Assembly (NCBI GenBank): GCA_921293015.1
Contig: OV121081.1
Coordinates: forward strand, 75,657,022-75,721,021
Source: Phorcus lineatus
Taxonomy: Eukaryota > Mollusca > Gastropoda > Trochida > Trochidae
DNA: 64,000 nt
Direction of reading: 5' to 3'
Shown here: positions 12,637 to 24,567 of the stretch, one piece after another
Layout: each line of letters starts with the position of its first letter
Position numbering within the stretch: the stretch's first letter is position 1
Translations under genes and position numbers: made by a program
Notes under the pieces: generated by a model
The model's database searches: none
Told to the model about the DNA's origin: nothing
What the model saw: only the letters and a program-made list of their open reading frames with translations

Positions 12637-12725
12637 ATCAAACTGTTTCCATTCTCATCCAAAAAAAGACAACGATCATAAGATCATGACATTTTCTCGC
12701 TTTACTCATCGACAGCCATTTTCCA
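12637..12725 (-). other. UBAP1: Probable non-coding first exon of UBAP1
   Basis: A strong minus-strand donor (GAT|gtaagtg, plus-strand acttac at 12631-12636) lies just inside the CRE/ETS promoter at 12729-12745. The exon would carry short upstream ORFs, for example ATG GCT GTC GAT GAG TAA and ATG TCA TGA, which could damp translation. The link to the acceptor at 8883 is inferred; the transcription start is not visible. Confidence 0.45.
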
Positions 12726-12728
12726 TAC

Positions 12729-12745
12729 TGACGTCACATCCGGAA
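12729..12745. promoter_or_regulatory. CRE plus ETS-like sites, probable divergent promoter
   Basis: A palindromic TGACGTCA (12729-12736) is followed at once by atccggaa (12738-12745), an ETS core. The pair lies between the start of UBAP1 (minus) and the unnamed gene at 13224 (plus), about 0.5 kb from the latter ATG, so it may serve both. Confidence 0.5.
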
Positions 12746-13002
12746 ATATTACATGGGAGATAACTCCATATTACTGTATATGGTGTATTTATATTAGGTT
12801 TTATAAACAAAAGTTGGTAGCTAAGTAAGAACCATTTTTTAATACGACACTGTATATTATTAAGATGTAAAAATACAGGAATAAAATTGCATACCTGTTA
12901 AAAGTCTACATCTGTTTTTAACTTCATACACATTTGGTGTAAAACAGAATCAACATAAATAATAAGGTTTGTAATTAAATATTCAAATATTTGGTATTGG
13001 CA

Positions 13003-13062
13003 ACTGGCGTACGTTCGGGGGGGGACTGGCGTACGTTCGGGGGGGGGGGGGGGGGGGGGGGG
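13003..13062. repeat. Duplicated unit with long poly-G tract
   Basis: The unit actggcgtacgttcggggg occurs twice in a row (from 13003 and 13025). The first copy ends in 8 G, the second in 24 G (13039-13062). The run may be mis-sized in the assembly. Confidence 0.85.
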
Positions 13063-13223
13063 TTAGTCATATTAACAGGATATGTTCTCAACCCTCAACC
13101 AATTGTCAATAGATAAATAATTGATAAATAATTTGATACGCCCATATCACGTTAATTAGTCCTATATCATCTGAGAAGGAAATTGTCAACATAGTGATTT
13201 TCAAAAGTATACTCCAGCGTTAA

Positions 13224-16200
13224 ATGGGATTCGACCTCAAATATTTGGCGAGACAAATACCACATATTCGTGACGATGATGTCGCATTACCTCCCTTTGA
13301 CCACACGGAAGTCGTCTTCCAGCAAAATGTTTTGGTAGGTGATTTTTCAATCTGACCCGAATCTGTTGAACTCACTGTGTACCGCAACAATGTACCAGGA
13401 GGAGGGCGACTACAGGACCTTGTCAGGTTACACAAACACTTATATTACTCTGTTTTTCCAGACATAAGACCCAAACATATCTTTTTTCGTTTTTATAGGT
13501 TGACTGAAAAAGTCATCTTTAGTAGGCCTACGGTAGGCCCTAAGAAAGAACAAGCTCCTGACTAATCTATGACGATTGTGAAACTAAATATTGGGTCAGC
13601 TTGGTGTTGATAATACCTGTTTTACTTATTAGTTATGTTGATCGTTAAATTTGATGTTCCACAAGCTCAACACCCTAGAAATTATAACCTAGGCTACTAG
13701 GCTATACATCTTCAACGTTAGCTGTCGAACTGTAGCTATATATAACCTCTTCCCGTATCATCCAGTTTATAAAAAGGCGACGTCAGGGTATAAATGAGCC
13801 TATTTTGGGGGAGCAACGTTAGCCTGCTACGTCCTCCGACGACAAATGAGCATTTTCTTAATAGTAAATACTTTTATAAAGTAATATATGTATATTAAAA
13901 TAAGAATCATATTTTTCATGATTAAAATATTGATGTGACCCTCGCTATCGCTCGGATAATACCATTAAACAGTTCCGACGGTCGTAAATAAAGTGAAATC
14001 GACAGAAATATAAAACCTTTATTTTGTACAACCACGAAAAATAGAATTGATATCTCTTAGAGAGACACGATGATCCTACCATATTATCATTGTATGAATA
14101 TTGTAGATGCTCTACCAATTGGGCGATTCAAGATTGTAGCCCTGATCATCTTTGTCTATTTTGAACCCGATATATATAATGTTTGGAATCATTCGCTGGT
14201 ACTTAAACTAACTGAGTCGTGATATTAGTTCAGTCACTGGCACTCACAACCGGTTCTTTACAAGCACATGTGACTAGTTACAATTAAGTAGTAACATCAA
14301 TCATATGGTATAGGATTTGTGATCACATTTTTATGGAAAATATGACAAGTCGAATATAATTCAATTTCTAGCAGATCAGCTGGGTTAATTACGTGTTAAT
14401 AACATGATAATACGATAAATGGAACTCTGCTTAAATAACTTGTAATTGAATTTCCAAATACCGTAGTTGTCAAATTCATTGGTAAACTAATTCAGCTCAA
14501 TTTACGTTTCAAGTTAGATAGGGGTCCAATAAGAGGGAATTAAATACACGCGACTATCCTCTTCATACATGTTTGTTGTCAGGCCGCTACCCGAGTGAGA
14601 TCCAAGGTATTGCCATGAAGATATCAGACAGATACAATGTACAGCAAACCCTCGCTCGGCTCCAGGTATATGTACTTTTCATTTAAGGATTGTCAGTAGC
14701 AGGTCTTTTGAAAGGGTCTATCATAAAAATAATTTTGCAAAGCGCTACTGATGCCCTGCCAGTTATTGCTGCAACAAATATACGGTCGGAGTATTTTTAA
14801 TACAATACTTAAAGCAAGATTTGTGACAGATAATCATATGCCATGTCATCAATTTTGTGATATCACAGCATTGTCAATTCCCAAACAATGCAAAGCAAGT
14901 AATTGATGATGTCAGAACATTATGACGAATTATTTGAGGCGATATCTACATTTAATGTTCAGATGTAGATTCAAATTATAAAGAAGCTTGACAAAAGAAA
15001 TCCTCGGTCATTACATTTTCAATCTTGGGATTTTTCTCATGACAACTCATAGTTAATTTCTTTAAAAAAATCGTCCTTCTTTTTCAACTGACTAAACCAA
15101 AATACCTTTAGTCGTCACGGCGGTCTAGGGATCATTTTGAAAGCTCATTTGAAACAACATCGATGAATGCACAGGTTACTTAGCAACCGATCAGGATTTT
15201 CTATGGGTCGACAGGAAAGTGTCGTATGATCACTGTATGTGAAGAGACATGATTTGAGTAATCTCGGTGGAAAGAAAAGGTCAGGTGGCGAGTCCAATCG
15301 AAATACATGTAGTAACTAACCAAATGGCAGCAAACAACCCTATTCAGACTCTCATATTTACCTTATTTTGTTTGCAAACCAATTCTTAGTTCATACCTTG
15401 CTTTTTTAATTTTAAGTCAGTCCTTTTTGTCAGTATAAATATTGTGCTACACCGAGCGTGTTGTTGTGACTACAGGGACCTGTATCGCTTAGAAAAAGCG
15501 TAAGAAAGACATATTTGCCTGTAGACCCTACCCTAGTACTAGGGTAGGGTCTATAGGCAAATGTATCTTTCTTGGTAGGGTATATAGGCAAATACATCTT
15601 TCTTGGTAGGGTCTATAGGCAAATGTGTCTTCCTTGGTAGGGTCTATAGGCAAATATGTCTTTCTTACGCTTAGAAGCGATACACGCCCATTAGGATGTG
15701 ACCTTCTGTACAAGAAGTCATTTAAACGTCGCTCATGTTTTAAATGTAATACAATATATGCTACATATTTGTAATGCTATTGAAATATGAACCTATAGCA
15801 TATAATTTTATCTAATTTTTATTTTCAAGCTTGATGTTGCTGATCTGCGTGGAATGAAGGATCGTCGAGAGTTGGATAAATATGAAGTAAACATTATCTA
15901 TTTGCTTCTTAATCTTTGAAGGTCATTGTGATATTTTTAACATCAAATGTAACATTTGATGTAAACGACGAGAACAAATTGCATTTCAGAAAGTATTCAA
16001 ATATAAACTTTTATATAGAATGAAAAGTTGAATTTTTAATATAGTATACGTATGTGTTTATGTCTTCTTTCATCTTCCCACGTATGGCCTATTCTTCTGC
16101 CAGCACAAATGACTTGCTACTATACGTAGGCCTTGCCGCATTTCCCGTACTTTTCTGTGTTTGTCGGCAAGGCTGCTGCGACGGATAACGATATTCCAAT

Positions 16201-16471
16201 AAGAAATTATAAGAGAATTGCATCTTTTCGCTGAGAAGAGAACGCAGCAATCGAAACACAAATTTTGACTTTTTGTCAGCAAGGTTTTAATTAACCAGTG
16301 ATTGAGACCGGTGCAATTTAAAGCCATGCGGGGGAAGATGGCCCTTCTTCTGCCATAAGTTGTCATCATAAAGTATCATAACTTGCTTTCACTTAAATTA
16401 CGTCCGTGTGTTTGCAGTACAATTTTGAACTGGAGAAGCGAGTGTTGCAGCAAGCGCACGTACAGAAGTAG
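13224..16471 (+). CDS. Unrecognised about 102-residue protein, four exons
   Basis: Exons 13224-13338, 14583-14665, 15830-15886 and 16418-16471 join in frame (phases 1, 0, 0). The start is MGFDLKYLARQIPHIRDDD, then LPPFDHTEVVFQQNVLVG, RYPSEIQGIAMKISDRYN, VQQTLARLQLDVADLRGMK, and a charged helical end, RRELDKYEYNFELEKRVLQQ, before HVQK and TAG. For exon 1 I chose donor GTAG|gtgatt because it alone keeps frame with exon 2; the nearby TTG|gtaggt would need another exon. There is no signal peptide or membrane segment. The C-terminal half looks helical, possibly coiled coil. The size and style recall small axonemal or structural proteins, but I cannot assign a family. It starts about 480 bp from the CRE/ETS promoter shared with UBAP1 and ends 300 bp before the ankyrin-SOCS gene. 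Confidence 0.7.
15481..15684. repeat. Palindromic element with internal 31-bp tandem repeat
   Basis: The outer arms tgtatcgctta...aagcgtaagaaagacat and ...atgtctttcttacgctta...aagcgataca are inverted. Inside, the motif taggcaaat recurs at 15554, 15585, 15616 and 15647, a 31-bp period of the form cttggtagggtctataggca. A single inverted copy on the left (tgcctgtagaccctaccct) pairs with the array. It lies in an intron of the 102-residue gene. The minus-strand ORF here is a by-product of the repeat. Confidence 0.85.
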
Positions 16472-16770
16472 CCGTATCCATAACAACGAGACGAGCAAAC
16501 CCATGGTCAACAGATACTAATGGTGCTTTAAACTTGAATCAATTTTCGGATCTCTTATTTTTGTAACTGAAATCATATTTGCAACATATGCATTACTTTC
16601 CTGTATAAATTGTAGCGACTTCTCTACCTGCTTGTATTTTTACAATCTTTGACTATCCTGAGGAACAAGATGATTTGATCTGAACCATCATCTTTATAAG
16701 TAAATGTGATTTGTAAAGATTCGTCCCCTCGTTGAATACCTGAAATTAGTTAGAAAGATCCAAAAGGACA

Positions 16771-17904
16771 ATGAGGAGACGAATGTATCACAGCAACCTT
16801 CATGATCTTTTCTATTCTCTAATACACGGAGGGTTATCTGCCCTTGAAAGATACATTTCAAATGGCGGTTCCGTCAATATCAGAGGACCGGATCGAATAT
16901 CACTTGTGATAGGTGCGATCATCGAACACAAGCAGGATGTGTTTTTGAAATGTTTAGAGTTAGGCTTTGACGTGGAGGCAGCAGACGAGGGTGGAAGGAC
17001 TGCACTTCACTGGGCTGCGAGTGAAGGTTTGGACACTTACATCAATACTCTTGTTGCCCATGGTGCTACGGTAAACACAACCGATAACGTGGGGAATACG
17101 GCGTTAATTGTTGCAGCTGAAAGTGATCATGTTAATGTGGTCAGGAAGCTCATACAGGCCGGGTCAGACGTGAACATTCAAAACACAGACTTTTATGCCG
17201 CACTGCATTATTCCTGTCTCAAGATGAACTTCGAAATACTTGAGCTGTTGTTGAGCTCTAGTTCTAATACATTCCTTAGGACGTGTTCAGGCCAATCTCC
17301 AATATCCTTCTCTCTCGGCAACAAAGATATACGAACTGTACAGAAGATTCTGGAGCACAACGGAGGGTCATGTGAAGGCACTGTGTATTCTCCAGACCTC
17401 CTTACATCTGTAGAGAAGAAGTATAACGATGCTATTCAGATGTTTCTTGCATATGGAGTTGACCCATTTCCGACAGACGACTCGTCCACGTGGCATGACA
17501 TCCTAACCAGCGGAAGTTCCAGAAGACTGCGCGAGTCGCTCATCTCAAATTATGGCTTCGTGACAACTTCCGGTCCAGAAAACCGACTGATGACTGGCAT
17601 CGTGAAGAGGCACCAGTTCCTGAAGTACTTCAGTCTGCTGAAGCTTATGTTTGGATATGGGTACCAGCTCCACAGTTTACTTTCAGAGTCCACCTGTCCA
17701 GGGAAGTGTATGTGCAGGAGGGTACTAAGGGACTTGGCTGATGGCGAAAGTCCCGGCTCTTTGCAGACGTTGTGTAGAACCTCCATCCGGGCCTCGCTCC
17801 GGTTTGGCGTAGTAAGAAAAGTTGCCTCTCTTTCTCTGCCTCCAAAGATGAAACGCTTTATTTGCATGGTTGATGAATTTTGTTTAGAGAAACCTTTGAT
17901 TTAA
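16771..17904 (+). CDS. Ankyrin repeat and SOCS box (ASB-like) protein, single exon
   Basis: The product has 377 residues with ankyrin repeats through about 43-235. The clearest are GGRTALHWAASEG...LVAHGATVN (75-102), GNTALIVAAESDHVNVVRKL...GSDVN (108-135) and FYAALHYSC...LELLL (141-161). The C-terminus carries a SOCS box at about 328-368: BC-box SLQTLCRTSIRASLRF, then VASLSLPPKMKRFICMVDE as the Cul-box (LSLP instead of LPLP). Proteins of this class are substrate receptors for Elongin B/C-Cullin5 ubiquitin ligases, the ankyrin part choosing the target. The ATG at 16771 has A at -3 and is the first in frame. The coding region has no intron, unusual beside its multi-exon neighbours; it may descend from a retrocopy, or an intron may lie in the 5' UTR. 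The exact ASB orthology cannot be given. Confidence 0.88.
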   Translation: MRRRMYHSNLHDLFYSLIHGGLSALERYISNGGSVNIRGPDRISLVIGAIIEHKQDVFLKCLELGFDVEAADEGGRTALHWAASEGLDTYINTLVAHGATVNTTDNVGNTALIVAAESDHVNVVRKLIQAGSDVNIQNTDFYAALHYSCLKMNFEILELLLSSSSNTFLRTCSGQSPISFSLGNKDIRTVQKILEHNGGSCEGTVYSPDLLTSVEKKYNDAIQMFLAYGVDPFPTDDSSTWHDILTSGSSRRLRESLISNYGFVTTSGPENRLMTGIVKRHQFLKYFSLLKLMFGYGYQLHSLLSESTCPGKCMCRRVLRDLADGESPGSLQTLCRTSIRASLRFGVVRKVASLSLPPKMKRFICMVDEFCLEKPLI

Positions 17905-20900
17905 TCCGTTGTTAGAATTAAGGGCTGAAACAGGTAAACTATATTAACAATAGACAGAGCTTACACAAAAGCCGAAAATGTATACTAACCATATAACTTT
18001 TAGAAACTTCTAGAATATTCAAAATGGATTTATCGACAGGTAGCAAAATAAGGAGGGTGTAGCAATTGAAAAAGTCTTTCAAAATGACAATTAAACCGTA
18101 CTTGCATAATATACGAGTAACTGTTTCAGCCCTTGATGTATGTAGATTACTTTAAGTTCGTGAATAATTCTTTAACTTAGTAATTCTTCGATATTCTAAA
18201 ATTCATGGTTTCCATTCATTCAGACGAAGCATATTTCAATGATTGTGTATTGCCATTACGTGTTTGATTGACTTTTCACGAGTGGACTGATGTAAATATA
18301 ATACAGTAGTACCATTTTGTATGTGTAGGTAACAACGAGGTTCGCTCAAATCAGACGGTCCACAATTTTGGATCGATTCTAGGCAGCGCATTCGTATATT
18401 TTCCTATTTTAGAAATTCGACTTCTAGAGAAAAATGACTTTATAAATGCCACCTTCGAAATCGACCACATGTATTTTGACTTTTAGTTACTGCATATCGT
18501 TGTCAAGTCAGATAATTCGCATACATACCAGTTCATATTGTTTCTGGAATACCAGTATTACTAGAACAAGTTATTAGACTGCAGATATAATTGGAAGATA
18601 GGTATTTAAAAAGATTTAGATTTTTCGTTAATCATAATACAACCAAATAATTAAGAATTGTCCTTATCCTTGAAAATGCGCAGTATCGATATCCAAAGTG
18701 CAGAATTAAAAGTATATATTTATCGAATGTTTGTTTGCAGTGATTGACTGTTTCACGAATTACAATCAAAATCGATTGGCCGTTCCGTAATTGTTTAAAC
18801 AATATATGTATTGAACGCAATTATCAACTTTTACCATCGGAAGCCTTCAACGGAGTAGAGTGATAATTCTGTCATCACTTATTTGGTGCTTGTATTGTGT
18901 GTTAATAATATTCATTGGTGATCATTAGATTAAATATATATGCTGGTACGGTATGATCACTGGAATGTTAAGAACTCAATAGCGTGGATCTCATTGTACA
19001 TACATGCCATGAATAAACAAGAGGAAGCCTTGTTGTTTTTATTTTATATTTGTTTAAGTAACAAACAATCTCTCTTATGGTTTCATATGGGATGCTAATA
19101 GAGCTTTTTATAAAGCATTTTGTTTGTCGATCAGTATATTAACACTCGTTGCTGAGATAATGAATATTTAGTAATAAGTCACGATGTAGAGTTTCGTTTC
19201 TTCTTGCGGTCTGTACATTTGCTCGATATTTAATTTATCATTAATTCGTTGATCACCAGATAATCCTACCTAGAAACAGGTTTTTGGAGACCTTACATTT
19301 TGATATATCCAAATATCAAATCAGGACTGCGATGAATTAAATATAATATCGTGATTTATTACATAGAAATAGATATTAAATCAATCTCATGGTAAAATTA
19401 TCAATTACAGTTTATCAATAAGCAGATTCGTATAGGTGGGGTGCGCCAAATGGGTTTCACAATGAAGTTTGAAAATTACAAGTTTTAAATTTACCAGTTT
19501 TTAGAATATAGGAGAAAGCATGCCCATCATATAAGCATCAATTATAGGGAAGAGAGAGAGTTGTTAACCATTTAAGTGTCTGCTGTCACTGTTGAATAAG
19601 AGGTCAAGTTGTGGGAGATTTAGCAAAAAAGAATTGTCGACAGTTGTCCAAGTTTTTATATTACCTCTTATGTAGACTGTTATTATATTTGAAGGAATTA
19701 GGTGCAACAGTGTATGAATAGTAATGTTATAAGAGTTGAAAAAATTGTAAATTGCCGCCGTGACCTTGAATATAAGGTCAAGGTCAAAATAAGGATTAAT
19801 GTCTACATTAAACCCTATTTTAGCTGTTCCTACAATTTGCAGATATGTAGTGTAACAGTTCATGGGATCTCACTTGAACAAAAGTTTGGAATCAGTCGAA
19901 ATGCTTTGTTGACATTGAAAAGGAGATCGATGTCATCATGTTTGCCTGCGCAATAACCCCAACGTAGTCAGCTTTAACCCAATTTAAGACACTTGGTACA
20001 TGCGATATCGCATTAACAAGAGTTTTAAAAGCGGTCAAATTTCATTATGACCTTAAATTAGGGGCGAGGTCACCAAACTCGAATGGTGTTTCTGTAATCT
20101 CCATATGTTGTCACCGACGTTACAGACTAAGAATGCAAAGATTAATGAGAAAGTGGTCCAAGTGTCATGGTAACATTGAAGTATAGGTAATGATCACCAT
20201 GATTATACTGTTGTTAGTGAAATCCCCCAACGTAGACTGTCACCAATCCTGTTATATCAGCGTGTTGGAGCTAGGCGGTGACAAATACGCTGATGAACCA
20301 GGATGGCTGTCACCAAATTTAGAAATAATCAATTCAATGGTTTTGAAGATATCGCCTTTACAAGGATTTCAAAAGCAGTGTTGACCCCGAAAACTAGATC
20401 CTTATCGAAAAAAAAAAAGACTTGTATCTACGTATTTTACCAATGAAGCAGTCATCAAATTTTAATGCAACCGTTGAATCTGGACGGACAAAAACAGAAA
20501 AAAACCTTTAGGCTCCACTTAACAAATATTTTATTTTATAAGGGACCCATCCGATTCAACTGGTGTATATATATCTAAAATCTAAAAATAATGGAACTAA
20601 TTGTGAAAACAACTTTAGGCGATTTAGAAGTCCAAAACAACCCACCATATCCAACAACTCTTCCCTCCCGATTTAGTTGGGAATCAATAATGATAGAGAC
20701 ATGGGCATTTCTGAACTGGTGTTCATCCTACCACGTAAAGCTTTCCAAACTTTAAGCTTCCTGGCATTATTTATTTATATTTGAATGGGAAGTTAGACCA
20801 AATCAAACAAACCGTGTTACAAAGATGTTCTACTGAAAATTTAACCTTCCAGTAGATTTTAAGAGGTGGTTTGAAGGGTGGAAGGGTAACGACCTAAAGT

Positions 20901-22605
20901 CCAAACTCCTAGATGCAACGTATCTCCGACCAATGTTAAACTTTGAAGGCGCAGCATATGAGAAGTTTATCAACTAAGTTAACTCCTTTCATTAAAAAGC
21001 ATTTGATACAATTCTTGCATTGACACACTGACACTTTTGAGAATTTAAAAATAAATACCGTTTGCGATGAAAATCAGGTTTCTTATAGACCTCTGTGAAT
21101 TAATGCTTAACGATGTACAGCCAGCATATAACAACTATAATCATGTTTATTGGTTTGATAGACCGCTTACGGGTGTTACAGACTGTTTTATTATTTTATA
21201 TATTTTTATTACAGTAAGATATTTAAATCCCTGAATTTAGCCTGCATAGTAGCTTCAAAGCTATTACTGCACTATCACTGTTGACGCAGCTGCCGGATAC
21301 CGCCATGGCTTCGATGAAACCGTTATAGTAAGACAGGATATTTTTTCGACCAACCATCTTCACTTATAAAGTATATCTCCAATGATACATGTTCCCGAGG
21401 GCTTCAATCGTGCTAACTTGATACACACGAGGAAGGGTTCGTCAACTTATAAAATGGCTTTAATGGCGAGTAAATATACATCATGCATAATTGAGGAAGT
21501 GCACTGAGAGATATCTGGTGAACAAGTGTGAATGTTGAGTGCTGGTGTTGAAAGGAACACTTGATGTAGACGCTAGCTGGTCTCGTCTGGAGTGGAATCA
21601 CGAGTCTGTCACCCTTTCTTCGGCAGGGTAGATAATCTCGGCATTCTGAAACAGAACAACTGGATACCAGGGAGGGATAGAAGGGAAACCGAGACGACAT
21701 AACATTTGATTTAAGGATCATGTTCGATGCATGGAATTGCACATCGTAGATCGTTTGTCTAGATTATCCAGGTATGTGTATCCGCGTGGCTTCTACACTA
21801 CCCTAACATCTATCAAGGATACAAATACGCTGATAAAGCAGAATCATTGGAAAAAATATTAAGATATACCCGGTATGTAAATCATATATATTTATTTACC
21901 ATCAACGATAAACAACCGAATGAGCCTAACCTATATTGTCAAGTATATAACCACAATTTATGAATGGTTTGTGTTTCTAATTCATTCTCATAAACAACTT
22001 TTATCGATGAATTTTGATTTTTCAAAATCATTTTGCTTAACCGAGCCAGCCCCATTAAAGTTATCAGTCAGACATCGACTTCATGAATTTACCTGGTTTA
22101 AATTAATATGTAAAACCGAGTTACACAAACCAGCGTGATAAATACAAAATCCAACTGCCGCTAAATGTAATTCAAGCAAGACAACATTATGTAAAACGTA
22201 GTGACCAACAAAATATGTACCGTCTCAAAAGTGAGAGAAGGAACGTATATATACTGCACAAAGAAGAATCACTGAAGAAGACAGGACGTAATATTTCAGG
22301 TACCGCGTTAACGAATCTTATCAATAAGTTAGATAAGGAATCAAAGTTTCGTGGTGATCCGACCGGTGTCTGCAAAATCTTCGTAAAATCAAATGACATT
22401 GAATGAAACGGTTTGTGAGGTATTGATCTTAGGATCCTGAAAATAAGGTCAAGGTTACTTCAGACGAAGTGTCTATGTAAAACTACAAATGCATGACGTC
22501 ACCAGATTGGAGGTATTGATCACTTCATGAGGCATAGAGAATCTCACCCAAGTGTCTGCTGATTTAATTCAATAATATTTCAGGCTTGCCGAGGGTGAGA
22601 TTTGT
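17905..22605. other. ASB 3' flank and gene-free spacer
   Basis: AATAAA at 19012-19017 is the first good polyadenylation signal after the ASB gene, implying about 1.1 kb of 3' UTR. Beyond it lie degenerate repeat traces: gaccttgaatataaggtcaa (19762), catgcgatatcgcattaac (about 20001, like the repeat at the window start), and a hairpin at 20245-20304. I see no supported exon. The ORFs at 19564-19956 and 21413-22406 lack splice sites and family features. Confidence 0.5.
20245..20304. repeat. Imperfect hairpin
   Basis: aatcctgttatatcagcg pairs with cgctgatgaaccaggat about 25 bases later. Both sides are preceded or followed by ctgtcacc. A related piece, acaaatacgctgataaagc, occurs near 21821. It is probably a dispersed repeat remnant. 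Confidence 0.5.
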
Positions 22606-24567
22606 AAAAATAGAGCCATGGGCTCTGTAGCTCATCAGACTTTTGATAGATATAGGTGTTTGGGTTTAGACCATGGGGTCATGGGCAGTGTAGGAAAGGT
22701 AGCCTGTCCCAACGTCCGAGTTATTCACAATCAAATAAAAAAGGCCCATTGCCCATTTGGGGTCAAGGGGTCACCGAACCTACAATTCAGAATCCCCATT
22801 GTCCAAGGAGTCTACACACAACTATTAAGCTATCAAGACCTTTTGGAACTGGAGAAGAAGATGAAAGTAGGATTTTAAGGTTTTGACCCCTGTGACCCCA
22901 TTTGGGGTCAAGTGGTCACCAAACCTACAATTTAGAATCCCCAGTGTCCAAGGAGTCTACACACACCTTTTCAGCTCTCCAGACCTTTTGGAACTAGGGA
23001 AAAAGATGAAATTAAGTTTTTTTAGGTTTTGACCCCTGTGACCTCATTTGGGGTCATGGGGTCACCAAACCTACAATTTAGAATCCCCGTTGGCCAAGGG
23101 GTCTACACACACCTTTTCAGCTCTCTAGACCTTTTGGAACTGGAGAAGATGAAAATAGGTTTTTCAGGTTTTGACCCCTGTGACCCCATTTGGGGTCAAG
23201 TGGTCACCAAACCTATAATTTAGAATTCCCGTTGGCCAAGGAGTCTACACACACCTTTTCAGCTCTCTAGACTTTTTGGAACTGGAGAAGAAGATGAAAA
23301 TAGGTTTTTCAGGTTTTGACCCCTGTGACCCCATTTGGGGTCATGGGGTCACCAAACCTATAATTTAGAATCCCCAGTGTCCAAGGAGTCTTCACACAAT
23401 TTTTCAGCTCTCTAGACCTTTTGGAACTAGGGATAAAAGATGAAATTAGGTTTTTTAGGTTTTGACCCCTGTGACCCCATTTGGGGTCATGGGGTCACCA
23501 AACCTATAATTTAGAATCCCCGTTGGCCAAGGAGTCTACACACACCTTTTCAGCTCTTTAGACCTTTTGGAACTGGAGAAGAAGATGAAAATAGGTTTTT
23601 CAGGTTTTGACCCCTGTGACCCCATTTGGGGTCAAGTGGTCACCAAACCTATAATTTAGAATCCCCGTTGGCCAAGGAGTCTACACACACCTTTTCAGCT
23701 CTCTAGACCTTTTGGAACTAGAGAAAAAGATGAAATTAGGTTTTTTAGTTTTTGACTCCTGTGACCCGATTTGGGGTCATGGGGTCACCAAACCTACAAT
23801 TTAGAATCCCCGTTGGCCAAGGAGTCTACACACACCTTTTCAGTTCTCTAGACCTTTTGGAACTGGAGAAGAAGATGAAAATAGGTTTTTCAGGTTTTGA
23901 CTACCTGTGACCCCATTTGGGGTCATTGGGTCACCAAACCTACAATTTAGAATCTCCAGTGCCCAAGGAGTCTACACACAACTATTCAGCTCTCTGGGCC
24001 TTTTGGAACTGGAGAAGAAGATGAAAATAGGTTTTTCAGGTTTTGACCCCTGTGACCCCATTTGGGGTCATTGGGTCACCAAACCTACAATTTAGAATCT
24101 CCAGTGCCCAAGGAGTCTACACACAACTATTCAGCTCTCTGGACCTTTTGGAACTGGAGAAGAAGATGAAAATAGTTTTTTCATGTTTTGACCCCTCTGA
24201 CCTCATTTGGGGTCATGGGGTCACAAAATCTACAATTTAGAATCTCCAGTGCCCAAGGAGTCTTCACACAACTTTTCAGCTCTCTGGACCTTTTGGAACT
24301 GGAGAAGAAGATTAAAATAGATTTTTAAGGTTTTGACCCTTGTGACCCCATTTGGGGTCATGGGGTCACGAAATCTACAATTTAGAATCCTCATTTGCCA
24401 AGGAGTATGCACATAAAATTTCAGCTCTCTAGAGTCATTGGTTCTGGAGAAGAAGTCGAAAAAGTGAAAAGTTTACGGATGGACGGACGGATGGACGGAT
24501 GGACGGACGCCGGACGCCTTGCCATGCCATAAGCCCATCGGGTCTTTCAGACCTGATGAGCTAAAAA
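22606..24567. repeat. Array of about a dozen 146-bp units with bordered ends
   Basis: The motif ttttgacccctgtgacc recurs at 22881, 23027, 23169, then about every 146 bases to 24335 (spacings roughly 141-147). Each unit carries gtcaccaaacctacaattta, ccaaggagtctacacacac, cagctctctagaccttttgg and a purine-rich gaactggagaagaagatga. The left border holds gagccatgggctctgtagct; the right border has a short (ggacggat)n tract and gacctgatgagctaaaaa, so tagctcatcag is inverted at the two ends. This looks like a transposable unit with an internal satellite. The many ORFs through it are repeat by-products. Units alternate in fine detail (ccccgttggcc versus ctccagtgccc). Confidence 0.9.

Noticed and set aside
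13220..13565. ORFs on both strands over 13.2-13.57 kb
   Set aside because: The minus-strand one is the shadow of exon 1 of the plus-strand gene. The plus-strand one (from 13377) does not connect in phase with the exon at 14583.
15528..15713. Minus-strand 61-codon ORF with repeated LPIDPT/CLYTLP
   Set aside because: Translation of the 31-bp tandem repeat; no gene context.
22618..24412. Several overlapping ORFs (FDPCDPIWG..., SPNLQFRI...) in the tandem array
   Set aside because: They recur in step with the 146-bp unit, change frame from unit to unit and appear on both strands; they are by-products of the repeat.
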